Part shown: piece by piece, positions 23,801 to 33,721 of the stretch
Numbering within the stretch: the stretch's first letter is position 1
Layout: every line of letters begins with the position of its first letter
DNA from: Polytrichum commune
Lineage: Eukaryota > Streptophyta > Polytrichopsida > Polytrichales > Polytrichaceae
Assembly (NCBI GenBank): GCA_950295325.1
Contig: OX485803.1
Span: 68,713,554 to 68,777,553 of the forward strand
Length of the DNA stretch: 64,000 nt
Reading direction: 5' to 3'
Position numbers and translations under genes: made by a program
Notes under the pieces: model-generated
What the model saw: the letters and a program-made list of their open reading frames with translations, nothing else
Database searches by the model: none
Told to the model about the DNA's origin: nothing

Positions 23801-24688
23801 ACATTCTACATATTTAAGTGTATAATATATCCGCAAATATTGTTTGCATAAAATATTAGCAAATGTGGTTGAGAACTCATGGGAATGGAGCAAAGAATAT
23901 TCCCAATGCTCGGAGGAGAGTCCATGGCTCATAGGATGACTAACGTCGTTGGAACTAACTCCGTCCAAGGTTCCGTCCGCTCAGGCAAGGTGCAGGCAAC
24001 AACGTCGGCAAGTCCAGGAAGTTATAATTTGGGCACTGACATGTGGGCCAAGGGACGCTGTGAGGCCAAATCCACCACCCTTAAGCGTCCTAGTCCAGGT
24101 GATGACTTTGAGAATCACATTTATTTATTACAACATTGAACCATGTGCAAGGTAATTTTCATGTCCAAATGAACATGTATTGTCTCACTCATTGTACTTT
24201 ATTAATGTTGGCCTCTTGGCTTGTGCTAGAGTTGGCTTTCTCAAGAGTCCAACCCGCGGCCATGGCCACACATGCCTTTAAAGACATCCCCCTCGCAACC
24301 TTTGGCCTAACCTCCTTTGTCTCGTCATCGCGGGGGTCATCCACCTTCTCCATTAATAATGCAAGTGATTTATTTGCCCAATAAGATGCGAGTGTTCAAA
24401 AACACTGTTCTTACTAGTCCACCCCAATTACATTTACTAGCAAGCCACACCTCACACTACCTAGCCTAATAAGTCTAAAACTTACATATGCACTAGAATA
24501 ATCTAAAATGCATAACTTGCCCTATGCTTAGTTTTAGTGATAATGTTCGATTTGGGCTAAGCTTTAGGCCCCTAAACCCATTCCTCGGTAACCCAACTTA
24601 AACCAACCATCCAGGTTCCCTTAAAGTTGACCTTCGCTTTCACCACTTCAATGAGCTGGTCTCGGCCCTTTCGGCTACTGAGATAACA
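23801..24688. other. Non-genic stretch
   Basis: No gene is recognised. The sequence becomes less AT-rich toward the right. Short ORFs at 23879-24139 and 24136-24384 have no motifs I can place. This segment may belong to an unidentified element that also carries the minisatellite at 24689. Confidence 0.3.
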
Positions 24689-25022
24689 AGCCTTGGGAGG
24701 CCCCTGGACTAGCGGTCCCGGCAGCAGTTGAGCCTGGGAGGCCCTGGACTAAGCAGTCCCGGCAGCAGTTGAGCCTGGGAGGCCCCTGGACTAGCAGTCC
24801 CGGCAGCAATTGAGCCTTGGGAGGCCCCTAGACTAGCAGTCCCGGCAACAGTTGAGCCTTGGGAGGCCCCTGGACTAAGCAGTCCCGTCAGCAGTTGAGC
24901 CTGGGAGGCCCTGGACTAAGCAGTCCCGGCAGCAGTTGAGCCTTGGGAGGCCCATGGACTAGCAGTCCCGGCAGCAGTTGAGCCTTGGGAGGCCCCTGGA
25001 CCAGCAGTCCCGGCAGCAGTTG
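24689..25022. repeat. 42-bp GC-rich minisatellite (8 units)
   Basis: Eight head-to-tail units of 41-43 bp. Each begins AGCC(T)TGGGAGGCCC and contains CTGGACTA(A)GCAGTCCCGG then CAGCAGTTG. The units differ by single substitutions and 1-bp indels (for example GCGGTCCCG in unit 1 and CCCGTCAGCAG in unit 5). It is much richer in G+C than the surrounding DNA. Confidence 0.95.
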
Positions 25023-25827
25023 ATGAAATCAACACCAAACTAATTTCAACTCTAGTGCTTAATCAATTGCTCATCTAAGCCTCTTAACTAATGAATGCAC
25101 ACCTCCCACTAAATTAATCCAATCTAACCACTACTCATGAGCTTAGTCCAATGACTCTAAGCTTCCCCTACTCATAAGAGGGATTAACTTCCTAACTTCA
25201 CTATAACTAACTAATCCACACATAAGCCTCAAACTCTAAGAGCTCGCTCCCCTTGAGAGGATTTGAGAGGGAGAGCTTAACTACTTAACTTCACTAAAAC
25301 TAATGACCCACACACGTGGCTCAAGCTCTTAAGAGCTTGCTCCCTTGAAAGCGCTTGATGGAGAGAGTTGTAAATGAGAGAGAAAGCACCTTAAGTAGCA
25401 AAGAGGGAGAGAGAGGTGAGGATAGGGTGAGAGGATTAGCACCTCCAATCACAATCCCTTAACCTTCACCTTCAAAGTAGGGACTAATCCCCTTCCACCA
25501 AGCTTCCTTCTTCCTAAACTAACAAAGTGGATCCAAAAGTGGGCATTTAACCCGCGGAGCTCACCTTGCCTCACCTTACCCCCTACTCACATAATCAAGG
25601 CATCCTCTTATTGAATTCAACCTTGAAATAATCACACAACACATTCTAAAGCCTAAACTTAAATCCAAACCACACTTCACTCTTTTTATGTTTTGTGAAT
25701 AATCATAACACATCAAAGTCAAACTAAAATTGGTTTCGAAGAGTTAATCACCACATGTGGGCACCATTTTGGGCTCACAGACGCGGGTTCTTAGGCGTAC
25801 AGAGCTCGATAGGGGTTCTTTAGCGTC
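25023..25827. other. Non-genic stretch before the chromovirus LTR
   Basis: No gene is seen. A diverged local duplication is visible: text around AGAGCT(C/T)GCTCCC(C)TTGA occurs near 25240 and 25337, each followed by a purine-rich GAGAGGGAGAG block. Confidence 0.35.
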
Positions 25828-26345
25828 TGGCATTTTGCCTTAGCCACTGGGGCTAGAAGCCTCCAACAACTTCAGAACACCATAAATTCTTTGTATGATC
25901 GTGGATGCTAACAAGCAACCACTCCATCATCATCTACGTTTCATGTAGATGCAGATGGACTCCTCACTTGCCCCATTCAAGCAAGTATTAAGGAAGTTAT
26001 GCATGTTCAAACCTTGGCAGTCCCGGGAGCCACTCTCAGGCCACTGTTGCAGCAAGGTGTTGTCCCGGGACAACGCCCCATTCAAATTACCATATCTCCT
26101 AGCTCACACTTCTGATTGAGGCGTTCTTGAGCATTCTAGAATTAGCACGACACAAGCTATGCATAGCTCATGGCCTTACCTCGTGACTCCTAATCTCCGT
26201 GGGTGGGAGGCGTTCCCAATGTCTGGGGTAATCACACTAGAATCACTTGGGCCCTCTCACCAATTGTGCCACAAGTCCCGGGTGTCACTCTGGGGTCCCC
26301 CTTGTGCCGGTGTTTTGGGCACTCCTCATGAAGAGGTGTGTGATA
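25828..26345 (-). repeat. 3' LTR of the chromovirus
   Basis: Downstream LTR in the element's own orientation. It aligns with 30720-31242 over its whole length; shared landmarks are ATGCTAACAAGCAACCACT, GTTATGCATGTTCAAACC, TTGTCCCGGGACAACGCCCC and GAGCATTCTAGAATTAGCAC. To its right a pyrimidine-rich CTTACCCCCACC could be the polypurine tract read from the other strand. The two LTRs differ at many positions, which indicates an old insertion. Confidence 0.85.
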
Positions 26346-27009
26346 CTTACCCCCACCAAACGGAGTCGATGCCCTCATCGACTATACTCGTAATCGGCAT
26401 ACCAATTCTCAAGTTGCCATCCTCTATGGTGCGGCATTGTGTTTACCTTAGGCTCCACTAGCCTAATTTGACACATCTAGGCCGGTCCTCAACGCTTCCA
26501 CTAAGTTGTCTCGGTTGCAACTCCAAGACAACTTTCCATTGTTAAGCCACACCTCGATCGCACAATGGTGATGCCAAGTCCCGCCCGACTCGGTTCCCAC
26601 TTTGCTCCTTCGAGACATGGATTCATGACTCCCATGCATGAACTCTCGTTAGCTCGCGGGTAGCACTTTTATAAGCACGCGCCATTACCTTGCCCCCGCC
26701 CGAATAAGCCCATGGCTAAGAGGTTTATTGGTTTTATCCAAGGCCCCTCCAAAGCCATGGCCCCCATTTACTCGGCTTACCCAACTTTTTGGCATGTCTA
26801 TTCCCACTCTTCCACTAACCATGCACAAGTACAAGACTAGGACCTCATCTCATATTTTTCTCTTTGCACCACTAAAGTTGAACTTTATAGCCTTAAGCCA
26901 AAGAACAAGTACATGTTGTGGAGGGCATTGCCTTCAAGCTAAGTTTGCTACTAGCGTCTCTCCCGCACTGAAGGAGATTGATGTCCTCATCAATGCCTAC
27001 GCTTCTTTT
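26346..27009 (-). other. Untranslated region between chromodomain and 3' LTR
   Basis: No coding frame is maintained. It lies between the end of pol and the LTR, where chromoviruses often have a non-coding segment. Confidence 0.4.
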
Positions 27010-27565
27010 TATTGGAACCTTTAGCCCTAGTTTTATCAAAGTGTTCCACCAATTCTTTGGCGTTCACTATGTCTCTTGCCGCTACCCAAGTGGCTTCTTT
27101 CTCATTGTATCCTCTCCATTTCACCGAGTATTTCTTTGTGTTTTTCTTTCACTTGGGCTTCCTACACTTGAGGATGCCCTCATCTCATATTCCAAATGAC
27201 CTCCTACAAGGTTGGGAGGTACCCTAATCACTTGCTTGCGATCGGACCATAAGGTGTCTTCCTTCAATGGCTTTAGTAATGAGACATGAAATGTTGGATG
27301 TACTTTGATCTCAGGTGGTAACTCCAACTTATACATGTCCTTGAACACTCATTCCACAATAAGAAACGGAGCTCCAATTTTTGACATGAACTTTGGAGTG
27401 AGGCCTTCGAGAAATGTCAAGTTGATTACATTCAACAACACCTTTCGGCCCACCTCATGCTCCATTTCGCGTCTTCTAGGATTGACTTGCTCTTCGTAGC
27501 GCTTTTGGGCTTTCTCCACCGACAACTTGGTCATCTCCAAGACTTGTTCACGCTTCTTGGCCAAG
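27010..27565 (-). pseudogene. Integrase C-terminal domain and chromodomain
   Basis: On the minus strand 27564-27349 reads AKKREQVLEMTKLSVEKAQK and VLLNVINLTFLEGLTPKFMS, and 27348-27180 reads LELPPEIKVHPTFHVSLLKP: the integrase C-terminal (GPF/Y-type) module of gypsy elements. After a frameshift, about 27175-27010 reads EGILKCRKPK, a stop, then KKYSVKWRGYNEKEATWVAA, a chromodomain of the type that directs chromoviral integration to particular chromatin. Broken by the shift and stop. Confidence 0.85.
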
Positions 27566-27571
27566 TCCTCA

Positions 27572-27901
27572 TCATCTTGGTTGAACTCTAGTGTTGAATG
27601 TGCCTCCTCGAGAGTTAGGTTTCACTAAGTGGGTTATATCCTCCATGTGCAACCAATGGTACCTCTTTGACACCACTTTATGGTGGTTTTTCTCTCCTCT
27701 ATGGCTAGTAATGGGACTATCATATTTTTCCTTCGAAATTAAATGCCTCAACTTGCCTTGTGGCACATATACATGTCTTTGCTTATACTTGAGCAATCCA
27801 TCCACCAACTTGATCTCCTTGAGCGCCTTGCCCTTGCGAAGCTCACCTAGAATCCTTTGTGCTTCGGGTAGTAAATATACCCCTCCCTTATCTTGCATCA
27901 C
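27572..27901 (-). pseudogene. Integrase zinc-binding (H2C2) domain, truncated
   Basis: Contains LVDGLLKYKQRHVYVPQGKL and RHLISKEKYDSPITSHRGEK, the normal N-terminal integrase module. The sequence then runs straight into the start of the C-terminal module at 27564, so the catalytic DDE core is absent. Internal deletion is inferred because the two flanking modules are in normal order only a few bases apart. Confidence 0.8.
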
Positions 27902-27954
27902 AAATTTCCTTCACCGGTAAACATTAGCCACAAGATTTAAATGATGCTCATTGC

Positions 27955-28570
27955 TTGGAACTCTTCCCGTCTACTTAGCGCATCCTGCACCACATTGTCA
28001 TGTCCCGGTTTGTGGATCAAATCCACCTTCATAAGCGCCAAGGTATTGTGCCACCGCAATGGCTTGGCGCTCACTTATGCTTGTATCTCAAAATACTTCA
28101 AGAACACATTGTCCATGTAGACCTTTGTTTTTTGCAACCCCAAATAATATCGCCACGTCTTCAAGCAATGCACTACGGCAAAGAATTCTTTCTCATGAGT
28201 TGGTCGTCTCCTTTGACAATTATTAAGCTTCATGCTCTCATATGCAATGGCCATCCATCTTGAATCAACAATCCGCCAATGACAAAATCACTCGCCCCCG
28301 TATGCATCTCAAAGGTTTGTCAAACTCCGCGAACTTGAGCATGGGTGGCGAAGACAACTTGCTTTTAAGCTCCCCAAAGGCTTGGTGACAAGGCTCATCC
28401 CACTCTTGGGATAGCCATGTTTTCAACAAGTCGGACAAGATCGGACAACCATCAAAAAATCTTGAATGAAGCGGCGGTAGTAGTTGGCTAGGCCAAGCAA
28501 TGTCCCAAGCCCTCTTTGGGTCAAAGAGCCGCTTCCACTTTTGAATTACCTTGACCATCTTCATGTCCAT
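27955..28570 (-). pseudogene. RNase H domain with connection region
   Basis: On the minus strand about 28500-28300 reads LLGLANYYRRFIQDF, with a downstream frame giving AFGELKSKLSSPPMLKFAEF. About 28260-27955 reads AIAYESMKLNNCQRRRPTHE, KEFFAVVHCLKTWRYYLGLQ and HKPGHDNVVQDALSRREE, the RT-type RNase H of gypsy elements. A stop follows FEIQA. Frameshifts occur between blocks. Confidence 0.8.
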
Positions 28571-28960
28571 CCACCAACTTCATTTATCACCACATAGCTT
28601 AAGAACTCAATCTCTGGTTGAGCAAAGTCGTTTTCCATTTCTTGGCGGTAGCTTTTTGAGCAACCCATTGGTGAGTACATCTTTGTACCTCTCCAACACA
28701 CTACAAATGTGGTTCGGAGGAGGCCAATCTTTCTTAACTTCCCTATGAGTACTTTGAAGTTGCTCCAATCAAACCACAACCACTATTTGTTCATTTTCCA
28801 TTTTGTTCATTGAGATCAAATTCAACTTGGCTCCACCTACCATAGGAGTCCTTGTCAATTTCAAACTAAATTCATTGCCATTATGACACATCACAAATGC
28901 ACTGCAAGCGTACCAGCTTGCGCCTTACATCTACCATGTGAGTTTCAAAGAAAGTGACCT
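28540..28960 (-). pseudogene. Reverse transcriptase stub lacking the catalytic core
   Basis: The minus strand carries LERYKDVLTNGLLKKLPPRN (start of the RT domain) and, only about 25 codons later, FAQPEIEFLSYVVINEVGG, which belongs at the domain's far end. The fingers and palm, including the YxDD active site, are therefore missing. This parallels the integrase core loss. Confidence 0.7.
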
Positions 28961-29099
28961 TCAAAATGACATGCGCCTCATCTATTTCACATAGTGTGAA
29001 ATCTTCACAAAAATCCAATGGCCCACATTAGAAGGTTACATGCATCGCCACCTCCTTTGCCTCATACGGTTCGCCCTTTGCAAACCGCACCTTGGTGGG

Positions 29100-29260
29100 C
29101 TTGCCCGTTCTATGCGTCGGCAAGAACCAACTCTTTTGTGAGCTTTGAGATCATGAAGGAGTACGTTGCCTCTGTGTCAACCCATGAGACATTTCTCTCA
29201 TTGATTCGGGCCATGATGTACAAAAGACTTGGCCTTTGGCTTAAGGCTACTAGCCTTGGT
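29100..29260 (-). pseudogene. Retroviral-type aspartic protease fragment
   Basis: Minus-strand text reads ARINERNVSWVDTEATYSFM. The active-site motif, normally D-(S/T)-G-A, appears as D-T-E-A, so the glycine is replaced. The protease sits between gag and the RT stub, as expected. Confidence 0.55.
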
Positions 29261-29270
29261 CACAAAGCCA

Positions 29271-29515
29271 ATGTCTAACATTTGGTCTGCATCAACAATA
29301 TGATAAGGCTTGGTCTGCAAAGCCAACTTTTATTATTCCGTCCGCAACACAAATATGATTTGGTTTAGTACCATAAAGCCAACTTCTAACATTCCGTCTG
29401 CGGCACACACATGATTTGGCTTAGTACCACAAATTCAACTTCTAATATTCCATCCGCGACACAAACATGATTTGACTTAGTACGATAAAACCATTTTTTT
29501 TGTTTCTAACATTGG
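29271..29515. repeat. About 60-65-bp tandem repeat inside the chromovirus
   Basis: About four units share GCCAACTTCTAACATTCCGT, then C(C/T)GCG(A/G)CACA and ATGATTTGGCTTAGTACCA. It lies between gag and the protease and breaks the reading frame. Confidence 0.7.
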
Positions 29516-30310
29516 GTGGTTTTCCTCCTTGGGTGCCACCCTTGTTGGAAGTTGTACCTTCAGCTGGCCCTTTTTGTTGGTTTGATGGCCCAACTTCTTA
29601 CGTTCTTTGCCTCGGAACTTGTTTCACCTCAAGCCCTTCGTTGTGAGGCACCACTCGACTTTCTTTTAGGCCATCAGCTTCAATGCTCTTGACAATTTTG
29701 ATAATCCCTGCCACCTCCGCGAAAAGTTTTGGAAACTTGAACAGGGCATCCACCACCCGCTTTTTAAACCCCATCTAAAACAATGCATTTTTAAGGAACC
29801 CCGTCTATCTTAGATGTATCATTCATTTGGGTGTTTAGATCATGCACATAGGCCTTAAGAGGCCCCATGTGCCTCATTTGCACCAAGTTCATACCCTCAT
29901 GTAATTCTTGGCTATTCGGCGTGAACCTTTCAACAAACAACTCCTTGAAGCCATCACAAGTCAAGTTTTGCACCACCTTCCAAGCTTTCGGGTGCATTCG
30001 GTATTCTAGCCCCCAATATTTTTCGAGGTTTACGGGAGCCCTTTAAAAGGACTCCTCCATTTTCCTCACCGAACCCACCATCATTTTCACCATTGTCATT
30101 AGAATCAATGGTGTGGTCAAAAACCACTTGCATATGATTTTTATTCCAATTTGAGCGTCACAACCTTTTGGAAACCCCGGTCTCACCATCATAATCCGCA
30201 CATTTGATAGTCATTTCTTCCTTCAACTGCTCGCTCAAAGATTGAAACCCTGCTATGATATCACGTATCGCAACCCTCATTAGCTCCCCTTAATTAACTT
30301 GGTCATTTTT
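29516..30310 (-). pseudogene. gag of the chromovirus, decayed
   Basis: On the minus strand 29997-29791 reads MHPKAWKVVQNLTCDGFKEL and FVERFTPNSQELHEGMNLVQ, the retrotransposon gag core. Upstream fragments in shifted frames include IIAGFQSLSEQLKEEM. Several stops and frameshifts are present. The product would assemble the virus-like particle. Confidence 0.7.
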
Positions 30311-30719
30311 TCAATTCTAGCAAGGGTCACAAGCGCTAACCCTTCACATTCCGCCAAGCTAATGGTTAGCTCTTCATACTGAGGACCTTTTAGTTCATAG
30401 GAGAGAGACCTACCCTCTTACACTTGCATTCGGGACTCACCACTCAATTGGTAACCAATGATAAGATGTGGATTTTCATCCATGAAAGTCCAACCTTTAG
30501 TTGATCATCGTGTTGCCGGAGCAAAACTACAACAACCCAAACCATACTAGGCAACTATACCCCCATGTTGGGCCAATGCCCGTGGAGGCCATGCCGTTTG
30601 GCCTCGGGTGGGTTTGGTGGCCACACCGTCTCACCTATGTAAGCCTCTAGGACTTTTAGCAAGGGCCCTACCCCACCGTCAAGAAATCTTTTGTCTCTCT
30701 ACCAAGAGTTGGGGCCAAG
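30311..30719 (-). other. Chromovirus leader
   Basis: Untranslated stretch between the 5' LTR and gag. Next to the LTR the minus strand reads TACTTGGCCCCAACTCTTGG. This is where the primer binding site should be, but I cannot match it to a tRNA. The 24 bp at 30702-30725 is repeated in inverse orientation at 35762-35785. Confidence 0.4.
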
Positions 30720-31242
30720 TAGACATTTCCCCTTAGCTGCTAGGGCTAGAAACCCCCAGCAACTTTAGAATACCATAATTTCCTTGTATGATCTTGGATG
30801 CTAACAAGCAACCACTACATCATCATCTACACTTCACGTAGATGTCGATGGGCTTCTCACTTGCCTCATTCAGGCAAGTATTAAGAAAGTTATGCATGTT
30901 CAAACCTTGGCAGTCCTGAAAGCCACTCCCAAGCCACTGCTGCAGCAAGGTGTTGTCCCGGGACAACGCCCCACTCAAATTACCATATCTTCTAGCTCAC
31001 ACCTATGATTAAGGTGTTCTTGAGCATTCTAGAATTAGCACGCCACAAGCTACACATAGCTCACAGCCTTACCCTCGTGACTCTTAGTCTCCGTAGGTGG
31101 GAGGCATTCCCAACGCCTAGGGCCCTCACACTAGGATCACTTGGGCCCTCTCGCCAACGGCACCATAAGTCTCATGTGTCACTCCGGGGTCTCCCTTGTG
31201 CCCTTGGTGTTTTGGGCACTCCTTATGGAGAGGTGCACGACA
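30720..31242 (-). repeat. 5' LTR of the chromovirus
   Basis: Upstream LTR in element orientation, collinear with 25828-26345. It ends with GCACGACA at its right border. See the 3' LTR for shared landmarks. Confidence 0.85.
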
Positions 31243-31321
31243 ATTTTGCTATTGACTTCTCTTTCAAAATTTATAGCCAAATCATATGCTTAATCTAGAG
31301 TTTTTGGGCTTTGAGCACTAA

Positions 31322-31994
31322 CTTTGAATCATATTGAATCCTTTAAATTGCAGATCAATAATTTATTTCCATCACTTTCACCCCAACTGGGAAAGTAAAC
31401 AATGTGCTCATCAAACTTTAACTTGAATTGGATAACTAACAAACTTTCATGTTTCAAGTCATACAATATTTGGCGCATGTCCTCGCCATAGTTGCCAAGA
31501 AAGATTTGATGTAGAAACAAGTCTTTGAAAATACTTTATGTTGAAATAAGTCCCAATCCACGGATTTCTCGGTCCCTCTTCAATGTATCAAACCAAACAC
31601 GAGCTTTGTCTTAAAGAAAAATCACCGCGGCCTTGATCTTATTTGCATCCTTGTATTTTGACGAAAAAAAATCCTCCACTATCGAAATGAAAGACATAAT
31701 TTCATGTAGCTTGCAAGTCCACCCTCCAAAACTAGGTTTGATTGGATATTTTTTCAAGTCGTTCAAAATATGAACTTCTCCATGAGCAAACGTCTTTGGA
31801 GAAGATGTTGCAATAGATTCCTCCTCCCTTGAGATAGATGGTGAAACTGCAGGTTTTTCTCTTGGAATAGGTGGGGAGTAAGGAGGAATCTCCCTAGGAA
31901 GAGGTGGGATTCCATGTACAAAACCTTAGCCTTCCCTTAATGCAGCCAAAATTGCTCTCACAATCATTTCTTCAAAATCCTTCATGGGATCCAT
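31322..31994 (-). pseudogene. gag of the second gypsy element
   Basis: From the ATG at 31994 the minus strand reads MDPMKDFEEMIVRAILAALR, then a Pro/Ser-rich linker with REIPPYSPPIPREKP, then the gag core (KPSFGGWTCKLHEIMSFISI, DKARVWFDTLKRDREIRG, KFDEHIVYFPSWGESDGNKL). Three in-frame stops are seen and the C-terminus is missing. The core differs from the first chromovirus gag, so this is a separate family. Confidence 0.65.
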
Positions 31995-31999
31995 CCCTG

Positions 32000-32010
32000 C
32001 TCTGATACCA
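32000..32010 (-). promoter_or_regulatory. Primer binding site for initiator methionine tRNA
   Basis: On the minus strand the sequence is TGGTATCAGAG, the usual complement of plant initiator tRNA-Met 3' ends. It begins two or three bases after the LTR end (…TTACA) and just before the gag start. Confidence 0.85.
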
Positions 32011-32013
32011 AAT

Positions 32014-32580
32014 TGTAACAAACCTCTTACATGTTTGTCACTAACTTTCACAATAAAAATTATCAATCAAAATGATGACTTGAAAAAACTCACGTTATTT
32101 TCCGTGTAACGTCTAATTACAATCGTAAACCAAGTAGGTCTTGGTTTAAACTCAACCACCCGACCATAGGAGAAAGACAAAAAAGATCCTCTCTCCTCCC
32201 ACGAACTTCCTCTTATGCCAAAGGCACTACTTTTATTTTCTATTTTCACATATAGTAAAAGTTTTTTATTCATAGCTCTATCTCTTATTTTTACTATGAA
32301 TTTTCTATCTTTGGTTCTTCTGGAACCTTCTTCCATCTTCTAACTCAATCTCATTCTTCCAGTTGAAACTATCTAAATCAGACTGTATTCATTCATCATT
32401 CCTTCTAGTTGGAAATGTCTAATTCCAACTTGATTCATTCATCTTTTATTCTATTTGGAACTGTCTAAATCCAACTAGATCTATCTATTCACAGAGAGTT
32501 GTCTAACTCCAATGAATAGCATTCATCTTTCCAATTTTGAAGTGCTCTAACTCCAATGCACCTCATCAAGAGATGTCTAA
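32014..32580 (-). repeat. LTR of the second gypsy element (inner part)
   Basis: On the plus strand the LTR begins TGTAACAAACC next to the primer binding site. About 32330-32580 is made of diverged subrepeats around GTCTAA(A/C)TCCAA(C/T). The same text resumes after the Harbinger-like insertion, at 33719-33850 (GAGTTGTCTAACCCCAGTGC), so the LTR was split. Confidence 0.65.
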
Positions 32581-33718
32581 GGGGCGGTTTACACTATGGA
32601 CCATGAAGTCGTCCCACGTAAGAGGCCTATTTTGCGTGGGACGACTTCATGGGACGACTTCCATGGTCCGAGTTACTAAAATATTAGTTTTCATGGTTCA
32701 TGGGCCCTTCACTAGGTGTAAACCGAATGTGGACCATGAAGAATGACCATGCACCAAAAAGTGGAGGTGCTGATTTTTTTAATACATGCCCAAAAAGGGC
32801 AATTTTGAAAAAAAAATTAAGTTTGATCATTCCTTGTCTTCTCTTGGGCTTCACTTGTCTTCACTTCTTGTTAAATGTGTCGAAGATGCGGCTTGCAAAT
32901 CTTCTCACAACAATTTTTTTTAAATAAAATAAAATGAGCAATTTAATTTGTACATGCTCAATGTAATTTACATGTGACATGTACCTTGTGTTGTCACTAC
33001 ACTAAATAGGATATTTAGTGTTTGATTATATTTAATGTTGTTACCACCCTACCTTGCTCAACACTAATTTTCAATTCTTTGATATTAATTAATGTTAGAA
33101 GATTTCCCATTGCACTTCTTTTGACTACCCTGATCTACAATCACTAAACCACTACAGATTTTTCTTTTTTGTTTTGCAACTGCATTTTGTAAGAATATTG
33201 GGGTGTGTAATATACCGTTGGAAAGGTATTTTCAAGACCTTTCCAACGGTATATTACAAGCCCCAAAATTCCAAACATTACATTTGGTAGACTAAAAAAA
33301 CAAATCTGCACTTGAATTCTTGAGTTCTAGATGTCCCGCGTTGTTTGGTGAAACACGTGTGAGCCGGTTTAAGGGGTAGGGCAAGGTAGTGCTGGTATGT
33401 CTCATGGGCTATGGTATAATTAAGGCGCTTAAAAGGTAGATTCATTAAAAATTTATTGAAATGGTATTTCTCTAACATGGGCCCTTGCCTTTTCCTACCA
33501 GACCACCTCTCTTGCCTCTCTCAACGTAAAACCCATTGGACCATGTCAGTGCATTTATTAGGCCTTAAAAATTATATTTTGGGGACCTCGACCTCCATGG
33601 TCCCTCTGCCATTTTTTCCTTAGTGTAAACCGAAGTTGTCCCGGGAGAACTTCAACAGCCAATCAGCTGCCTTGCAGAGCCCTAGTCCAACTTCATGGTC
33701 CATAGTGTAAACCGTCCC
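32581..33718. mobile_element. PIF/Harbinger-like non-autonomous element (1138 bp)
   Basis: The ends are inverted repeats of about 30 bp, GGGGCGGTTTACACTATGGA on the left and GGGACGGTTTACACTATGGA (complement of the right end). The 3-bp target duplication TAA is on both sides (32578-32580 and 33719-33721). TAA/TTA duplications with G-rich termini are typical of PIF/Harbinger. There is no transposase frame. The end sequence GTGTAAACCG recurs inside at about 32717 and 33625, so the element may contain nested copies. Confidence 0.8.
33198..33266. repeat. 30-bp-arm hairpin within the Harbinger-like element
   Basis: The left arm 33198-33227 and right arm 33237-33266 pair with only two mismatches around a 9-base loop; each arm includes GTAATATACCGTTGGAAAGG or its complement. 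Confidence 0.85.
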
Positions 33719-33721
33719 TAA

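Larger units (their letters stand above)
25828..31242 (-). mobile_element. Ty3/gypsy chromovirus, deleted internally, with both LTRs
   Basis: Two direct repeats of about 520 bp (25828-26345 and 30720-31242) flank a minus-strand internal region. It holds, in the normal gypsy order, gag, a degenerate aspartic protease, a reverse transcriptase stub, RNase H, the integrase zinc domain, the integrase C-terminus and a chromodomain. The catalytic cores of reverse transcriptase and integrase are missing, and several frames are shifted, so it cannot move alone. The exact LTR borders are uncertain by about 15 bp. A 7-bp ATTTTGC occurs at 25832-25838 and 31243-31249 and could be a duplication trace, but it is longer than the usual 5 bp. 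Confidence 0.85.

Noticed and set aside
23342-23968. A 208-residue minus-strand frame made of repeats
   Set aside because: It overlaps the 30-bp tandem array, which is open on both strands because the period is divisible by three.
24689-25022. CRISPR-like regular repeats
   Set aside because: The units are contiguous with no variable spacers, and the setting is a plant nuclear genome. It is a minisatellite.
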